Positions 54,407 through 64,000 of a stretch of 64,000 bases of DNA are shown piece after piece (within the stretch, counting starts at the first letter, position 1; each line of letters begins with the position of its first letter). The notes under the pieces were generated by a model, which saw only the letters and a list, made by a program, of their open reading frames with translations, was not told the origin of the DNA and did not search any database. Origin of the DNA: Shewanella fidelis ATCC BAA-318. GTDB taxonomy: Bacteria; Pseudomonadota; Gammaproteobacteria; Enterobacterales; Shewanellaceae. The DNA is taken from NCBI RefSeq assembly GCF_000518605.1, contig NZ_JADX01000024.1, positions 1 to 64,000 on the forward strand, read 5' to 3'. Both the position numbers and the translations under genes were made by a program.

Positions 54407-56023
54407 TTATTGTTTACAACGAGCAAAAATATCACCCTGCGGTTTATATACTGTACTCTTGACATTCATTAACCCCAGTAAGCTGTCAAAGAGGTTGTCA
54501 TGAGAAAAACCACCACTATTGGCTTGTTGCTGTAAACAACTCAAGCTTAATTTGTTTTGTTCAGCAAAATCTTCAGGCAACCAAACTAAGAAAGGAATAC
54601 GAGTTTGCTGTGTTGGTGCTATCGCATAGGGTGCGCCATGCAAATATAAGCCACGCTCACCCAGAGATTCACCATGATCAGACATGTAAATCATAGCAGT
54701 ATCAAACTGCTCAATTTGTTTTAGACGTTCAACCACTTTAGAAAGAATATAGTCGGTGTACAAAATTGTATTATCATAAGTATTGAATAACTCTTGTTGG
54801 GTACAGTTTTGGATATCACTTCGCTGACAGTCGGGTTTAAACACACGATGCTGCTCAGGGTAACGTTGATAATAAGTTGGCCCATGGGAGCCAATAAGGT
54901 GAAGCACAATAAGCGTATCTTTGGTTTTTATGCTGCTAAGTTGACTATCAAGCTCCTGTAGAAGCACTTCATCAAAGCACGACTCACCATTACACCATTG
55001 AGTTAGCTTTGAATTATCAACCAAAATGTGCTGAATATTGTTACATACCCCTTTGCAACCACTGTCGTTATCAAGCCAACGTAATTGCACTCCTGCATGA
55101 TCCAGTACGTCGATTACGCTGTCTTGTGCTTTAGCTCGGCGCTCATTGTAATTTTTTCTATCCATTCGAGAAAACATGCATGGCAAGGAAACCGCTGTCG
55201 CAGTGCCACAAGAATGAGTATCTTTAAAAACCAAAAGCTGTTGATCTTTAGTATGTGAATTGGTTGGCTTTGCGTAACCGTAATAACTGTAGTTTTGCGC
55301 CCTCGCCGTTTCACCAACGACCATGACGACTAGGTTCGGCTTGGTTTTATTAGCGTCAATTTCAGCATCCAGCCCAAGCTGGCGATACTCAAGCGGTGTT
55401 TGTAAGTAGTTAATGTTGATAAATTTAGCCGCAGAACCAATAAAGTAAGTCGGGATTATCGAGCGCTTTATAAGATTATTATTACGCCCAAATGCTAAAT
55501 AGTTTTCATAGTAAAAAGCGGCGATTACCAATATGCCAGCCAACATAGCGAGCATAAATAACGCCTTTCGCAATAACTCTTTAGCAAAAGGTTGGTAATG
55601 AATATTCACTTTATAAATCAGCAAAGCCGGGATCACACCGGTAATGCAAAAGCTCAACACTGATACCCAGTTAAGGTAGGTAGAGGCCTCTGCCCGATTA
55701 GTTTGCACCAGGTTTTCTATCATGCCGTAATCAAATACCGCGCCATACTGAAATTCGGCAAAAAATACATTTGCAGAGATTAGCGTTAGTACAATAAAGA
55801 AGGGTTTTGCTAGGTATTTAACGCTAAACAAGCTAAACACAAACGTTAACGCAAACACTAAAAATAGTGGAATGGTTGCGACAAACAACATGTTGACATC
55901 GGTTTGCTTATCTATTCCGTGTTTAACCACTGCGAAGAATGGAATGTTAAATACACAAACATAATATAGGGCCAAGATAAATGTAAATTGGAGACTACTA
56001 AGGTTTTTTAGACGTGATAGCAC
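54407..56023 (-). CDS. eptA: lipid A phosphoethanolamine transferase EptA
   Basis: A 538-aa inner-membrane enzyme. Five hydrophobic helices (about 10-175) precede a periplasmic alkaline-phosphatase-like domain. Catalytic Thr276 lies in SCGTATAVSLPCMFS, E238 in VVGETARAQ, and zinc ligands in SDHGESLGERG and HLIGSHGP; disulfide cysteines are conserved. It adds phosphoethanolamine to lipid A and belongs to the EptA/MCR family, whose activity lowers polymyxin binding. The intrinsic chromosomal setting suggests an endogenous eptA, not an acquired mcr gene. The start appears to be GTG. Confidence 0.92.
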   Translation of the reverse strand: MLSRLKNLSSLQFTFILALYYVCVFNIPFFAVVKHGIDKQTDVNMLFVATIPLFLVFALTFVFSLFSVKYLAKPFFIVLTLISANVFFAEFQYGAVFDYGMIENLVQTNRAEASTYLNWVSVLSFCITGVIPALLIYKVNIHYQPFAKELLRKALFMLAMLAGILVIAAFYYENYLAFGRNNNLIKRSIIPTYFIGSAAKFININYLQTPLEYRQLGLDAEIDANKTKPNLVVMVVGETARAQNYSYYGYAKPTNSHTKDQQLLVFKDTHSCGTATAVSLPCMFSRMDRKNYNERRAKAQDSVIDVLDHAGVQLRWLDNDSGCKGVCNNIQHILVDNSKLTQWCNGESCFDEVLLQELDSQLSSIKTKDTLIVLHLIGSHGPTYYQRYPEQHRVFKPDCQRSDIQNCTQQELFNTYDNTILYTDYILSKVVERLKQIEQFDTAMIYMSDHGESLGERGLYLHGAPYAIAPTQQTRIPFLVWLPEDFAEQNKLSLSCLQQQANSGGFSHDNLFDSLLGLMNVKSTVYKPQGDIFARCKQ

Positions 56024-56323
56024 TGAGATAGCTCACTTAAATTTAGACAAGTTATAAAAGGTTCGGCCTTCCTTGCCAATAGCTTAGATTAGCTGTTTGT
56101 CTTATATTTTAGCACTTTACTGATAATCAACAAAGATAATCGCGGCAAATTTACCACAAGTTAGCAAAATATGTATCAAATGTATCAGTGATTAAGTGAA
56201 AACAAGACAGCAGAGCTGTTTGACATAGAGACTAGGGCTATCTCTGCTACAAAGTTGTGAGGGTAAAGCGGTTAGATTGATTGCTTCGTTTGATTATTTG
56301 AATCTGGCAAAATTACAAGCTTG

Positions 56324-56743
56324 CTAAAACTCTTTATTAATCCGTTCAAAAAAGTCCAGCAACATGGCACGTTCGCTGTCATCAAATTTGGCTGTCAAGT
56401 CATGGGTCAGTTGCATGTGCAACTTGTCGTGCTCGGCAAACATCGCCTGACCACTTTCAGTAAGCTCTATAAGTATAGAGCGTCTGTCATTTGCATGGGG
56501 CACACGAACAACGAGTCCAGCATCGACCATTTTATCTATTTGAACAGTTAACGTGCCCGTGGTTATGCCTATCTTTTGTGCTAACTCCTTCATGCGCATC
56601 GGCCCGTTTAGACCTAAGATCTCTACCGTATGAACCTGAGGCAAACTAAAGCCCTTATCTTTCACAACGGCCATCTCCCAAGATGATAGTTTCTCGTAAA
56701 ACTCGATCATTGCATGGTTTAAACTATCATCTTGGTTTTTCAT
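56324..56743 (-). CDS. MarR-family regulator linked to DmeF
   Basis: A 139-aa winged-helix protein. LNGPMRMKELAQKIGITTGTLTVQIDKM is the DNA-binding region, and VPHANDRRSILIELTESG is the wing with the DxR signature of the family. It is the second gene of a two-gene unit, 28 bp after the cation efflux gene. Two palindromes upstream of that gene are the likely targets. It has only scattered His and Asp residues and no obvious metal site. Confidence 0.88.
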   Translation of the reverse strand: MKNQDDSLNHAMIEFYEKLSSWEMAVVKDKGFSLPQVHTVEILGLNGPMRMKELAQKIGITTGTLTVQIDKMVDAGLVVRVPHANDRRSILIELTESGQAMFAEHDKLHMQLTHDLTAKFDDSERAMLLDFFERINKEF

Positions 56744-56771
56744 CTATTTCACTCTAAAAAGGGTAACAAGT

Positions 56772-57803
56772 TTATTGTGCCTCAGGCAGCTGATTAACTT
56801 CAAGAGTGACATGAGATAAGCGCTCAAAATGTGCAATTTTGGCTTTATAATAGCCAGCATCTTGACCTGTTGTAGAGCCAACAACAAAGCTTGCTACAAA
56901 GTGATCAGCACTTACTTTCCAAATATGAGCATCTGCTACCTTTGCACCTTCATCTTCAAGCACAGTAACTATCTGCTCAATATACTCTTGCTCGATACTT
57001 GCATCTAGCAAAACAGGCCCCGTTTGCTTTAGTAACCCCCATGCCCAACGGCTAATAATTACCCCGCCAACAATCCCCATCAAAGGATCTAACCAGTTTA
57101 AGCCATAATACTTACCCATCAGCAGTGCAATAATAGCCAACAGTGAGGTGAGTGCATCTGCTAATACATGAAAGTATGCTGCGCGTAAGTTGTGATCGTG
57201 GGAATGTGCGTGTTCATGAGTATGGCTATGACCGTGATTGTGTGCGTGATCATGGTTATGATTATGTGCGTGATCATGGTTATGATTATGTGCGTGACCA
57301 TGAGAATGACTGTGGCCATGGGAGTGGCTGTGATCATGAGAGTGATGGTCTTTTAGTAGAAACACGCTGACAACGTTTACCGTAAGCCCAATGAAAGCAA
57401 CCAGTATCGCCTGATTAAAAAAGATTTCTTGTGGATTCAATATTCTGGTTGCTGACTCTACCAGCATAATCAGTGCTACTAATCCTAATGCAATAGCACT
57501 GGTGTATCCCCCCAATACAGTAACCTTGCCCGTTCCATATGAAAAATTATTAGAGTTAGCATTTTTACGAGCATAACGATAGGCGAAAAGTGTGATGAGA
57601 AAAGCTGCAGCATGGGTCCCCATGTGCCAGCCGTCAGCGAGCAACGCCATTGAGCCGTATATCGTACCAGCCACAATTTCCGCAACCATGGTGACAACGG
57701 TCAGTAATAGTACGTAGGCCGTATTGCGTTCACCTGCACTATTTAAGCTGGAAAAGTTCTGTTTATGCGTACAGTTAGATTTCCCGGTTTCACTATCAAG
57801 CAT
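56772..57803 (-). CDS. cation diffusion facilitator, DmeF-like (Co/Ni/Zn efflux)
   Basis: A 343-aa inner-membrane antiporter with six membrane segments. ALLADGWHMGTHAAAF holds the transport-site acid and histidines, and SYGTGKVTVLGGYTSAI is the family segment near helix 3. A cytosolic loop of about 50 residues consists almost only of His, Asp, Asn and Ser (His-rich metal sensor). The pattern DGWHMGTHA points to the DmeF group (cobalt and nickel) more than to zinc ZitB; the metal is not certain. AAGG lies 9 nt before the ATG. It is the first gene with MarR. Confidence 0.88.
   Translation of the reverse strand: MLDSETGKSNCTHKQNFSSLNSAGERNTAYVLLLTVVTMVAEIVAGTIYGSMALLADGWHMGTHAAAFLITLFAYRYARKNANSNNFSYGTGKVTVLGGYTSAIALGLVALIMLVESATRILNPQEIFFNQAILVAFIGLTVNVVSVFLLKDHHSHDHSHSHGHSHSHGHAHNHNHDHAHNHNHDHAHNHGHSHTHEHAHSHDHNLRAAYFHVLADALTSLLAIIALLMGKYYGLNWLDPLMGIVGGVIISRWAWGLLKQTGPVLLDASIEQEYIEQIVTVLEDEGAKVADAHIWKVSADHFVASFVVGSTTGQDAGYYKAKIAHFERLSHVTLEVNQLPEAQ
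57241..57288. repeat. two exact 24-bp repeats in the His-rich loop
   Basis: Positions 57241-57264 and 57265-57288 are identical and are followed by a partial third unit. They encode His/Asn/Asp-rich residues of the DmeF loop, so copy change would alter the number of metal ligands and keep the frame. Confidence 0.8.
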
Positions 57804-58259
57804 GTTGATACCTTACTTTTGATTTTTATAGGTCATGCACAACTTTGAGTTTAAGTTGAACCCCAAATTAATCGATTATCGATTTATTTGATAATCAAAC
57901 TAAGTTTGCGACTTAGGCTTACTCAACACAAATAAGAAAAATAGATACGTGACACAGATCACAACCAAGTTAACGACTTATACGCTTATCAGTATGGCGC
58001 GAAGGGGGTAAATCGATAAAAAAACCGTTAAGATAATTGCAAAATAAAAACAACTTATGCCCATTAAAGCGCGCTCAAATCGTTTAAACCAAAAAATATA
58101 TCAAGGGCTATCTAATTGATATTAAGCAGTATTTTACTTAGCTTTTGCTATTAAAGAAAAAATAGCGAAATTTATTTTAATTTTTTTAACCCTTTTTAAA
58201 TTGTCTGCCGTTTATAGGGATATCAAACATACACAAGACGTATTCACTTTGGAGAGTTT
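57804..58259. promoter_or_regulatory. divergent control region of dmeF-like and eco genes
   Basis: 456 bp. Two palindromes lie 67-96 bp ahead of the DmeF-like gene: AATCGAT-T-ATCGATT (57870-57884) and TTTGAT-A-ATCAAA (57887-57899), centres 16 bp apart, which suits a MarR dimer. The rest is AT-rich; the eco leader ends in GGAG. No further site is claimed. Confidence 0.6.
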
Positions 58260-58829
58260 ATGACTACTTTAACTAACACAACTAAACAACTTGCCCGTAC
58301 TTTACTGACAACTTCGATTATGTTTGCCGCTTTTTCTTTTAATGCAAACGCCACCAGCCCAGTGCATCCTTCAGGACTTAACCAAAACATGTTAACGAGT
58401 CAAAGTTATACCTTAGAGAATTATCAGGCTTCTGATGCCACTAAAATGTATCCAAAACCTGAAGATGGTCAGGTACAGCACATTCTGACCCTACCAAAAC
58501 TCGATAACGAAGATAACTACATGGTGGAGATTGAGATCGGTCAATTAAGAAATGTCGACTGTAATAAGCATGGTTTGATGGGGAAGTTAACCCAACAAAC
58601 TGTGCAAGGATGGGGTTACAATTTCTACCAAGTTGATGAAATCAAAGATGGGCCTAGTACTATGATGGCTTGTTTTGAAAAGGAAAAAACTGAAAAGTTT
58701 TTAACCATCAGCGATAAGCTAACCCTAAAATATGACAGCAGATTACCAAAAGTATTTTATCTGCCGGAGGGAAGCCAGATCCGTTACCGTTTATGGCGAG
58801 CAACTTCTGAGTTTAACTATTCAAAGTAA
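58260..58829 (+). CDS. eco: ecotin, periplasmic serine protease inhibitor
   Basis: A 189-aa protein with an unusually long signal region (cut near NANA-TSPV). The mature part matches ecotin: [32 protein letters not shown], the reactive loop STMMAC with P1 Met and one conserved disulfide, and the end [17 protein letters not shown]. Ecotin blocks trypsin-fold proteases such as host elastase. About 20 residues between the signal and IYPKPE-type start are extra compared with E. coli. GGAG lies 5 nt before the ATG. Confidence 0.94.
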   Translation: MTTLTNTTKQLARTLLTTSIMFAAFSFNANATSPVHPSGLNQNMLTSQSYTLENYQASDATKMYPKPEDGQVQHILTLPKLDNEDNYMVEIEIGQLRNVDCNKHGLMGKLTQQTVQGWGYNFYQVDEIKDGPSTMMACFEKEKTEKFLTISDKLTLKYDSRLPKVFYLPEGSQIRYRLWRATSEFNYSK

Positions 58830-59269
58830 ACTCAACGGATTAAAAGTGAGCCTGATAGTCATTTCGCTATCAGTGCTTTCAACATCTGATGATATCGTCC
58901 TAACTAACCTTAGGCTTAGTCATCCCCTTCTATATATAGCCAAATAAGATGTCATCTTATTTGGCTATATTTCTAATAGTGTTTAGAAAACAAAGTTCAA
59001 GCACACTCAAACTACCTCAAACAGCTATCTTCTGCTGACTGTTCGTCGTGGGATTCCTATAGTTAAACAACAGTCAGATTTAACTCCAGCTTCAAAATAG
59101 CCTACTTTTTGCAAAATATTTCAACTGCAATTATTGCATTTGCAACTATTTCTTATTGTTTTTATTTAGTTTTTTACTACACAGCTCGCATTTTACTACT
59201 AACATTAAAGATAGGAGGCAAATCCAATTTACCTCTAATCTTATTTTTTTGCGTTTCAGGGGGCCGGTT
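58830..59269. other. intergenic region between eco and prkA
   Basis: 440 bp with the eco terminator at 58934-58970 and the prkA leader, which ends in AGGGGG 6 nt before the prkA ATG. No promoter was placed with confidence. Confidence 0.4.
58934..58970 (+). terminator. eco terminator
   Basis: A 37-bp near-perfect palindrome (18-bp arms, centre at 58952; ATAGCCAAATAAGATG with its complement), followed by TTTC. It lies 105 bp after the ecotin stop. The very small loop means the inner pairs would open on folding. Confidence 0.75.
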
Positions 59270-61204
59270 ATGAGTATATTTGAGCATTACCAACAGCGCT
59301 ATGAGAAGAAACTCGACGAAGAGTATTCATTAGAAGAGTTTTTAACTATCTGTAAACAAGACCGCAGTGCTTACGCATCCGCTGCAGAACGACTATTAAT
59401 GGCTATCGGTGAGCCCGAAGTTATCGATACCTCAAAAGATCCTGTATTAAGCAGGCTATTTTCCAACCGCCTAATCTCTCGTTACCCTGCCTTTAAAGAG
59501 TTTTACGGCATGGAAGAAGCGATTGAGCAAATTGTGGCGTATTTAAAACACTCTGCTCAAGGGCTAGAGGAATCGAAACAGATCTTGTATCTACTAGGTC
59601 CTGTTGGTGGCGGTAAGTCTTCACTGGCAGAAAAACTAAAAGCCCTAATGCAAGACGTTCCAGTATATGTGCTCACTGCCGATGGAGTACGCAGCCCTGT
59701 TAATGACCATCCATTTTGTTTATTTAACATAGATGAAGACGGAGAGATCCTTAAAGGGGAATACAATATTCCTGAACGTTATCTAAAAACGATTATGTCA
59801 CCTTGGGCTGTTAAACGTTTGCATGAATTTGGTGGCGATATTTCTAAATTCAAAGTCGTTAAAGTGTACCCATCAATCCTCGACCAACTTGCCATTGCTA
59901 AAACCGAACCCGGTGATGAAAATAACCAAGATATTTCATCTCTTGTGGGTAAAGTCGATATTCGTCAGCTTGAGCATTTTGCCCAACATGATGCCGACGC
60001 TTACTCATACTCAGGTGCGCTTTGTCGCGCTAACCAAGGTATGATGGAATTTGTGGAGATGTTTAAGGCACCGATTAAAGTGCTGCATCCCTTACTTACC
60101 GCAACCCAAGAGGGTAACTACAACGGTACAGAAGGTCTATCCGCCCTGCCTTTCTCGGGGATTATTTTGGCTCACTCCAACGAGTCTGAGTGGACAACCT
60201 TTAGAAATAACAAAACCAATGAAGCATTTTTGGACCGTGTCTATATTGTGAAAGTGCCTTATTGCTTACGCATTTCTGAAGAGGTGCGAATTTACGAAAA
60301 ACTACTGGCAAACTCTGAGCTGGCAAATACACCATGCGCACCGGGCACGCTTGAAACCCTTGCGCAGTTTAGTGTCTTATCGCGAATTATCGCACCAGAA
60401 AACTCATCTATTTACTCGAAAATGCGTGTTTACGATGGCGAGAGCTTAAAAGACACTGATCCTAAAGCTAAGTCTTATCAAGAATATCGCGACTATGCAG
60501 GTGTTGATGAAGGGATGCTTGGGCTATCAACCCGCTTTGCCTTTAAAATCCTTTCTCGGGTATTTAACTTTGACCACACTGAAATCGCCGCCAATCCAGT
60601 ACATCTGTTTTATGTTTTAGAGCGACAAATTGAGCAAGAACAATTTCCAACAGAAACCGCTGAGCGCTATTTAGAGTTCTTAAAAGGCTACTTGATACCT
60701 AAGTATGTTGAGTTTATCGGTAAGGAAATTCAAACCGCTTACTTAGAGTCTTACTCTGAATATGGTCAGAATATTTTTGATAGGTATGTCACCTATGCTG
60801 ACTTTTGGATCCAGGATCAAGAATATCGTGACCCAGAAACAGGTCAGCTATTTGATAGAGCAGCGTTGAACGCAGAGCTAGAAAAAATAGAGAAGCCTGC
60901 AGGAATAAGCAATCCAAAAGATTTCCGTAACGAAATTGTCAATTTTGTATTGCGCGCACGAGCCAATAATGAAGGCACTAATCCACTATGGACTAGCTAT
61001 GAAAAATTACGAACGGTAATTGAGAAAAAGATGTTTTCTAATACAGAAGATCTATTACCGGTCATTTCTTTCAACGGCAAAACTTCAACCGACGACCAAC
61101 GTAAACACGATGACTTTGTCAATCGTATGATGGAAAAAGGCTACACCCAAAAACAAGTAAGACTACTTTCAGAATGGTATTTGAGAGTAAGAAAGTCTTC
61201 TTAA
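59270..61204 (+). CDS. yeaG: PrkA-type serine protein kinase YeaG
   Basis: A 644-aa AAA+ PrkA-family kinase, equal in length to E. coli YeaG. P-loop LGPVGGGKSSLAEKL (about 108-122) lies in an AAA domain, and DGVRSPVNDHPFCLF and the kinase-like C-terminal half (with VRARANNEG-type segment LRARANNEGTNPLWTSYEKLR) follow. E. coli YeaG and YeaH act in nitrogen-starvation and RpoS-linked stress. The start is MSIFEHYQ at 59270, since AGGGGG lies 6 nt ahead; the frame is open further upstream. It is the first gene of yeaG-yeaH-ycgB. Confidence 0.95.
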   Translation: MSIFEHYQQRYEKKLDEEYSLEEFLTICKQDRSAYASAAERLLMAIGEPEVIDTSKDPVLSRLFSNRLISRYPAFKEFYGMEEAIEQIVAYLKHSAQGLEESKQILYLLGPVGGGKSSLAEKLKALMQDVPVYVLTADGVRSPVNDHPFCLFNIDEDGEILKGEYNIPERYLKTIMSPWAVKRLHEFGGDISKFKVVKVYPSILDQLAIAKTEPGDENNQDISSLVGKVDIRQLEHFAQHDADAYSYSGALCRANQGMMEFVEMFKAPIKVLHPLLTATQEGNYNGTEGLSALPFSGIILAHSNESEWTTFRNNKTNEAFLDRVYIVKVPYCLRISEEVRIYEKLLANSELANTPCAPGTLETLAQFSVLSRIIAPENSSIYSKMRVYDGESLKDTDPKAKSYQEYRDYAGVDEGMLGLSTRFAFKILSRVFNFDHTEIAANPVHLFYVLERQIEQEQFPTETAERYLEFLKGYLIPKYVEFIGKEIQTAYLESYSEYGQNIFDRYVTYADFWIQDQEYRDPETGQLFDRAALNAELEKIEKPAGISNPKDFRNEIVNFVLRARANNEGTNPLWTSYEKLRTVIEKKMFSNTEDLLPVISFNGKTSTDDQRKHDDFVNRMMEKGYTQKQVRLLSEWYLRVRKSS

Positions 61205-61253
61205 AAGGCCCCTTGGGGGAGTTCGCTCCCCCGCTATTGGCTAGGAGGTGCGC

Positions 61254-62522
61254 ATGACAAGTTTTATCGATAGAAGACTCAACGCCAAAGGCAAGAGTAC
61301 CGTTAATCGTCAACGGTTCATCAATCGTTACAAGAAACAGATCAAAAAAGCGGTGAGTGATGCAGTGACTCGCCGTAGCGTCACAGATGTAGATAAAGGC
61401 GAGAAAATCAGTATCCCTACTCGTGACATAAGTGAGCCGACCTTTCACCAAGGAAATGGCGGCATTCGTGAACGAGTTCATCCCGGTAATGACAAATTTG
61501 CTCGCGGCGATCAAATTGAACGCCCGCCAAAGGGACAAGGTCAAGGTGCAGGCCAAGGGGACGCATCGGACTCAGGAGAAGGTCAGGATGATTTTGTTTT
61601 TCAAATATCAAAAGACGAGTATCTAGAGTTACTATTTGAAGATCTTGAACTACCTAATTTACAAAATAACCGATTAAACAAACTGGTCGAGTATCAGGTA
61701 TATCGTGCTGGCTTTACCAATGATGGCGTACCTGCCAATATCAATATTGTGCGTTCACTACGCTCTTCTCTTGCTCGCCGAACCGCAATGACATCAACTA
61801 AAAAGTCAAAGTTAGTTGAATTAGAGCGTGAATTACTTGATTTAGAAAACACACCAGGCTCAGAAGCTGAGCGCATATTAGCGTTAAAAGCAGAGATTAG
61901 TGAGCTTAAAGAGCGTATTAAAAAAGTACCGTTTATTGATACTTTTGATTTACGTTACAATAACTACGCTAAGCGAGAAGTACCATCAAGCCAAGCTGTG
62001 ATGTTTTGTTTAATGGACGTTTCCGGCTCGATGGATCAAGCAACCAAAGATATGGCAAAACGATTTTATATATTGCTGTACCTTTTCCTTACTCGCACCT
62101 ACAAAAACCTAGAGGTGGTTTATATTCGCCACCATACTCAAGCTAAGGAAGTTGATGAGCATGAGTTTTTCTACTCTCAAGAAACTGGTGGCACCATCGT
62201 TTCAAGTGCGTTAAAGCTAATGCATGAAATTCAGCAAAAACGTTACCCTGAAAATGAATGGAACATATATGCAGCTCAGGCATCTGATGGCGATAACTGG
62301 GCTGATGACTCTCCCTCTTGCCATGAATTGCTTGAAAAGAAACTGTTACCCGTGGTGCGTTATTTTAGCTATATCGAGATCACCAATCGAGCTCACCAAA
62401 CCCTATGGCGTGAATATGAAGACTTACAAAAGTCTCACGCTAACATTGCAGTTCAACATATCAAACAGGCTGAAGATATTTACCCTGTCTTTAGAGAGCT
62501 ATTTAAAAAGCAGGCTGTTTAG
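61254..62522 (+). CDS. yeaH: YeaH, DUF444 VWA-like protein
   Basis: A 422-aa cytosolic protein. The N-terminal part is basic ([14 protein letters not shown]) with a Gly/Gln-rich linker (about 90-115). A von Willebrand A-like domain holds the MIDAS-type motif MDVSGSMDQ and later TGGTIVSS and [10 protein letters not shown]. The match to E. coli YeaH is close over the full length. AGGAGG sits 5 nt before the ATG at 61254 (a GTG lies two codons ahead). It is believed to work with kinase YeaG. Confidence 0.95.
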   Translation: MTSFIDRRLNAKGKSTVNRQRFINRYKKQIKKAVSDAVTRRSVTDVDKGEKISIPTRDISEPTFHQGNGGIRERVHPGNDKFARGDQIERPPKGQGQGAGQGDASDSGEGQDDFVFQISKDEYLELLFEDLELPNLQNNRLNKLVEYQVYRAGFTNDGVPANINIVRSLRSSLARRTAMTSTKKSKLVELERELLDLENTPGSEAERILALKAEISELKERIKKVPFIDTFDLRYNNYAKREVPSSQAVMFCLMDVSGSMDQATKDMAKRFYILLYLFLTRTYKNLEVVYIRHHTQAKEVDEHEFFYSQETGGTIVSSALKLMHEIQQKRYPENEWNIYAAQASDGDNWADDSPSCHELLEKKLLPVVRYFSYIEITNRAHQTLWREYEDLQKSHANIAVQHIKQAEDIYPVFRELFKKQAV

Positions 62523-62531
62523 GAGGCGCTA

Positions 62532-64000
62532 ATGGATACTCCAAATAAAACAATACCAATGGATGATGGCCCAGATTGGAACTTCGAGCTTTTACAAACT
62601 TATTTAACCGAAATTGAGCGAGTTGCCGGCATTTACCGCTTGGATGCCTATCCAAACCAAATTGAAGTCATTACTGCTGAACAGATGATGGATGCCTATG
62701 CCGGAATAGGCATGCCTATTGGCTATACTCACTGGTCGTTCGGTAAACGATTTATCGAAACAGAACGAGGCTATAAACGTGGCCAGATGGGACTGGCCTA
62801 TGAAATTGTGATTAATTCAGATCCGTGTATTGCTTACTTGATGGAAGAAAATACCATCACAATGCAGGCGCTAGTTATGGCGCATGCTAGCTTTGGTCAT
62901 AACAGCTTCTTTAAAGGTAATTACCTTTTTAAAACTTGGACTGATGCTAGCTCAATTATTGACTACTTAGTCTTCGCCAGAAATTATATCAGCGAGTGTG
63001 AGGAACTATACGGGATCGAGAAAGTTGAAAGTATTATCGATTCTTGTCATGCGCTTATGAGCTATGGTGTAGATAGATATAAGCGCCCAAGCGAAATTTC
63101 ATTCAAGGAAGAAAAAGTACGTCAAAAAGATAGAGAAGCATATCTGCAAAGTCAGGTAAACCAATTATGGCGAACCATTCCAGAACAGCCTCAGGAAGAA
63201 GCTAAGCAAGAGAAAGCGCGTTTTCCCTCTGAACCACAGGAAAATATTCTCTACTTTATTGAGAAGAATGCGCCATTGTTAGAACCATGGCAGCGGGAAA
63301 TTGTACGCATAGTACGTAAGATGGGCCAATATTTTTACCCGCAAAAACAAACTCAAGTAATGAATGAGGGCTGGGCAACATTCTGGCACTACACTATATT
63401 AAATCACCTTTATGATGAAGGCTTAGTCACCGACCGCTTTATGCTGGAGTTCTTGCAAAGTCATACTAACGTCGTGGCACAACCTAGTTATAACAGTCCC
63501 TATTATAGTGGCATCAATCCTTACGCATTAGGCTTTAACATGTTTGTTGATATTCGCAGGATCTGCGAAAACCCGACTGATGAGGACAAAGAATGGTTTC
63601 CTGATATTGCAGGAAGTGACTGGCTCACCACCCTGCACTTCGCTATGGAAAACTTCAAAGATGAAAGCTTTATTAGCCAATACTTGTCACCCAATATCAT
63701 AAGACAGTTTAAACTGTTTTCGATATTAGATGATGATAGAAAGAATCATATTCAAGTTTCAGCAATTCATGACGATGAAGGCTATCGTGAAATTAGACAA
63801 AAGCTATCGCAGCAATATAACCTGTCTAATCTTGAGCCAAACATTCAAGTGCAAAATGTTGAGGTTAAAGGCGATCGTTCACTTACGTTGCGCTATGTTC
63901 CTAACTCAAGGATCCCACTAGCAGATACCTGTCACGAGGTTTTAAAGCACTTGCATCGTTTATGGGGTTTTGATGTAAAGCTGGAACAATATGACGAAGG
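62532..64000 (+). CDS. ycgB: YcgB/SpoVR family protein (cut by window end)
   Basis: The frame begins at 62532 with AGGAGG 5 nt ahead and runs open to the end of the window, 489 complete codons; the E. coli protein has about 510, so roughly 20 codons are missing. Sequence such as DWNFELLQTYLTEIERVAG, GMPIGYTHWSFGKRF and YEIVINSDPCIAYLMEEN is typical of SpoVR/YcgB. Bacillus SpoVR concerns spore cortex; in non-sporing proteobacteria the role is unknown, but the gene travels with yeaG and yeaH. It is the third gene of the operon, 9 bp after yeaH. Confidence 0.93.
   Translation, partial: MDTPNKTIPMDDGPDWNFELLQTYLTEIERVAGIYRLDAYPNQIEVITAEQMMDAYAGIGMPIGYTHWSFGKRFIETERGYKRGQMGLAYEIVINSDPCIAYLMEENTITMQALVMAHASFGHNSFFKGNYLFKTWTDASSIIDYLVFARNYISECEELYGIEKVESIIDSCHALMSYGVDRYKRPSEISFKEEKVRQKDREAYLQSQVNQLWRTIPEQPQEEAKQEKARFPSEPQENILYFIEKNAPLLEPWQREIVRIVRKMGQYFYPQKQTQVMNEGWATFWHYTILNHLYDEGLVTDRFMLEFLQSHTNVVAQPSYNSPYYSGINPYALGFNMFVDIRRICENPTDEDKEWFPDIAGSDWLTTLHFAMENFKDESFISQYLSPNIIRQFKLFSILDDDRKNHIQVSAIHDDEGYREIRQKLSQQYNLSNLEPNIQVQNVEVKGDRSLTLRYVPNSRIPLADTCHEVLKHLHRLWGFDVKLEQYDE

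Noticed and set aside
54407..56023. Possible acquired mcr colistin-resistance gene
   Set aside because: The protein fits intrinsic EptA; no insertion sequence or plasmid features flank it.
57241..57360. Regular short repeats that could suggest a CRISPR array
   Set aside because: The repeats are adjacent coding units of a His-rich protein loop, with no spacers and no cas genes.

Overview
The window reads as chromosome of a marine-type gammaproteobacterium, most likely a Shewanella or close relative. This rests on a GntR-prpB-prpC-acnD-prpF methylcitrate operon, an octaheme c-type cytochrome with TPR repeats, alternating tRNA-fMet/tRNA-Val genes, a yeaG-yeaH-ycgB operon, and moderate GC with strong gammaproteobacterial protein matches. 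The genus is an inference from recognised families, not a database result.

Layout. 1-570: five tandem tRNA genes on the minus strand with their promoter. 0.9-12.2 kb: an MFS transporter, a VF530-type DNA-binding protein, the ABC-F protein YbiT, a CatB-like acetyltransferase, outer-membrane phospholipase A, a divergent UvrB paralogue, and a helicase-IV-like protein with an inserted nuclease-like segment. 12.5-19.2 kb: a small secreted protein, a WYL regulator with a divergent FtsZ paralogue (two matching inverted repeats lie ahead of the two genes), an AI-2E-type permease, a DUF1090 protein, and a eukaryotic-type glutathione synthetase. 19.2-30 kb: an accessory, defence-like region. It starts at a duplicated 3' end of the glutathione synthetase gene and carries an unknown 605-aa protein, an orphan fimbrial protein, a three-gene ABC-3C system (nuclease-like effector, middle component, DUF3732 ATPase), a DUF5677-like protein and a methyltransferase/HNH pair. 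30.2-37.6 kb: the complete 2-methylcitrate (propionate) operon with its GntR regulator and two operator-like palindromes. 37.8-44.5 kb: an RND efflux system with a LysR regulator. 44.8-50 kb: the cytochrome (apparently starting at ATT), an EAL protein with a degenerate receiver, an XRE regulator and two doubtful small genes. 50.4-58.9 kb: the PatZ-type acetyltransferase, a diguanylate cyclase, EptA, a MarR/DmeF metal-efflux pair and ecotin. 59.2-64 kb: prkA(yeaG)-yeaH-ycgB, the last cut by the window end.

How genes work together. The prp genes turn propionyl-CoA plus oxaloacetate into pyruvate and succinate under GntR control. PatZ and the prp operon both bear on acyl-CoA balance. The RND triplet, EptA, OMPLA and DmeF belong to envelope and efflux functions. 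YeaG, YeaH and YcgB form a conserved stress-response kinase module. The part most likely to be undescribed is the WYL-FtsZ-like pair with its matching inverted repeats; the region between the two gss 3' ends is the next best candidate.
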